DNA from: Isoetes engelmannii
Lineage: Eukaryota > Streptophyta > Lycopodiopsida > Isoetales > Isoetaceae
Assembly (NCBI GenBank): GCA_011763485.2
Contig: JAANSK020308152.1
Coordinates: 1-30,467, forward strand
Direction: 5' to 3'
DNA: 30,467 nucleotides
Part shown: positions 30,137 to 30,467 of the stretch, piece by piece
Layout of the letters: each line of letters begins with the position of its first letter
Position numbering within the stretch: the first letter of the stretch is position 1
The notes under the pieces: generated by a model
Database searches by the model: none
Told to the model about the DNA's origin: nothing
The model's input: the letters and a program-made list of their open reading frames with translations, nothing else
Position numbers and translations under genes: made by a program

Positions 30137-30467
30137 ATGTTAGTTCTCCTTGTGGTTCCTATATGATAATAATATATCTTCTTACATATCAAATTATATC
30201 TCTAACTTTCCGATTCCAAAATCTCCCAAAAAAAAATTTCAAAATGTCCAGATTTGGAATCAGAAAATAATTTCCGATGTCCATTCTTGAGCCCATGGCT
30301 GTGTCGTATGGCAACCCCGAATCCAGGAGCTCAAACTCCGTCGGACTTATGATTGTGTTAATGGCAAGCATGGAAATTTTAGGGTTTACCAGTGCTGACC
30401 CGACCTCACGATGGAGTTTCTCACCATATCGGCAAAGGACCAGCAGATCGCTGGATATACAGACGGA
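30137..30467. other. Upstream flank of the phototropin gene
   Basis: This is AT-rich sequence upstream of the TATA-like box. It includes an A-run near 30227 and a 60-codon minus-strand frame (30371-30189) without recognisable content. No gene or element is recognised. Confidence 0.3.

Noticed and set aside
1-30467. tRNA, rRNA, CRISPR or prokaryotic operon features
   Set aside because: No such structures are seen; introns, plant retroelements and a plant receptor kinase show nuclear plant DNA.

Overview
The window is plant nuclear DNA. It is AT-rich, has many introns and is littered with retroelement remains. It is dominated by one gene on the minus strand: a complete phototropin blue-light receptor kinase (LOV1, LOV2, AGC-VIII Ser/Thr kinase). 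Its coding sequence runs from an ATG at 29310 to a stop at 5362. I placed 22 coding exons by reading splice sites and tracking phase. Together they give 3000 nt, or 999 codons plus stop, with no frame interruption. Two exons are easy to miss: the inter-domain linker (23937-24026) and the C-terminal exon (5362-5457). The long, transposon-filled introns and the sequence character fit a seed-free vascular plant such as a fern, but the lineage is inferred and a gymnosperm or other land plant is not excluded.

Layout, low to high coordinate. 1-5170 is intergenic; it contains an old LINE fragment (about 1870-2900, minus), an unassigned open frame (1241-1801) and a direct repeat near 4800. 5172-5457 is the 3' end of the phototropin gene. 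5458-17083 holds most kinase exons, separated by introns of 2.0, 3.9 and 3.2 kb. The 3.2 kb intron holds a 2.3 kb LTR element that lacks recognisable pol, and a possible tRNA-derived SINE. 17084-17406 holds the first two kinase exons. 17407-23936 is a 6.5 kb intron that separates the photosensory half of the gene from the kinase half. It carries a decayed but structurally complete Ty1/Copia element (17594-22784, with LTRs, 5-bp target duplication, primer site and polypurine tract) and a separate, older Copia reverse-transcriptase fossil on the other strand (about 23220-23775). 23937-29310 holds the LOV1, linker and LOV2 exons. 29311-30467 holds the 5' leader, a probable leader intron and a TATA-like box.

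The main biology is one light-sensing gene whose frame is intact despite two LTR elements in its introns, both in the same orientation as transcription. The larger one sits exactly between the sensor-coding and kinase-coding exons, so premature ends or internal starts there could separate sensor from kinase. That is an inference to test, not something the DNA shows.
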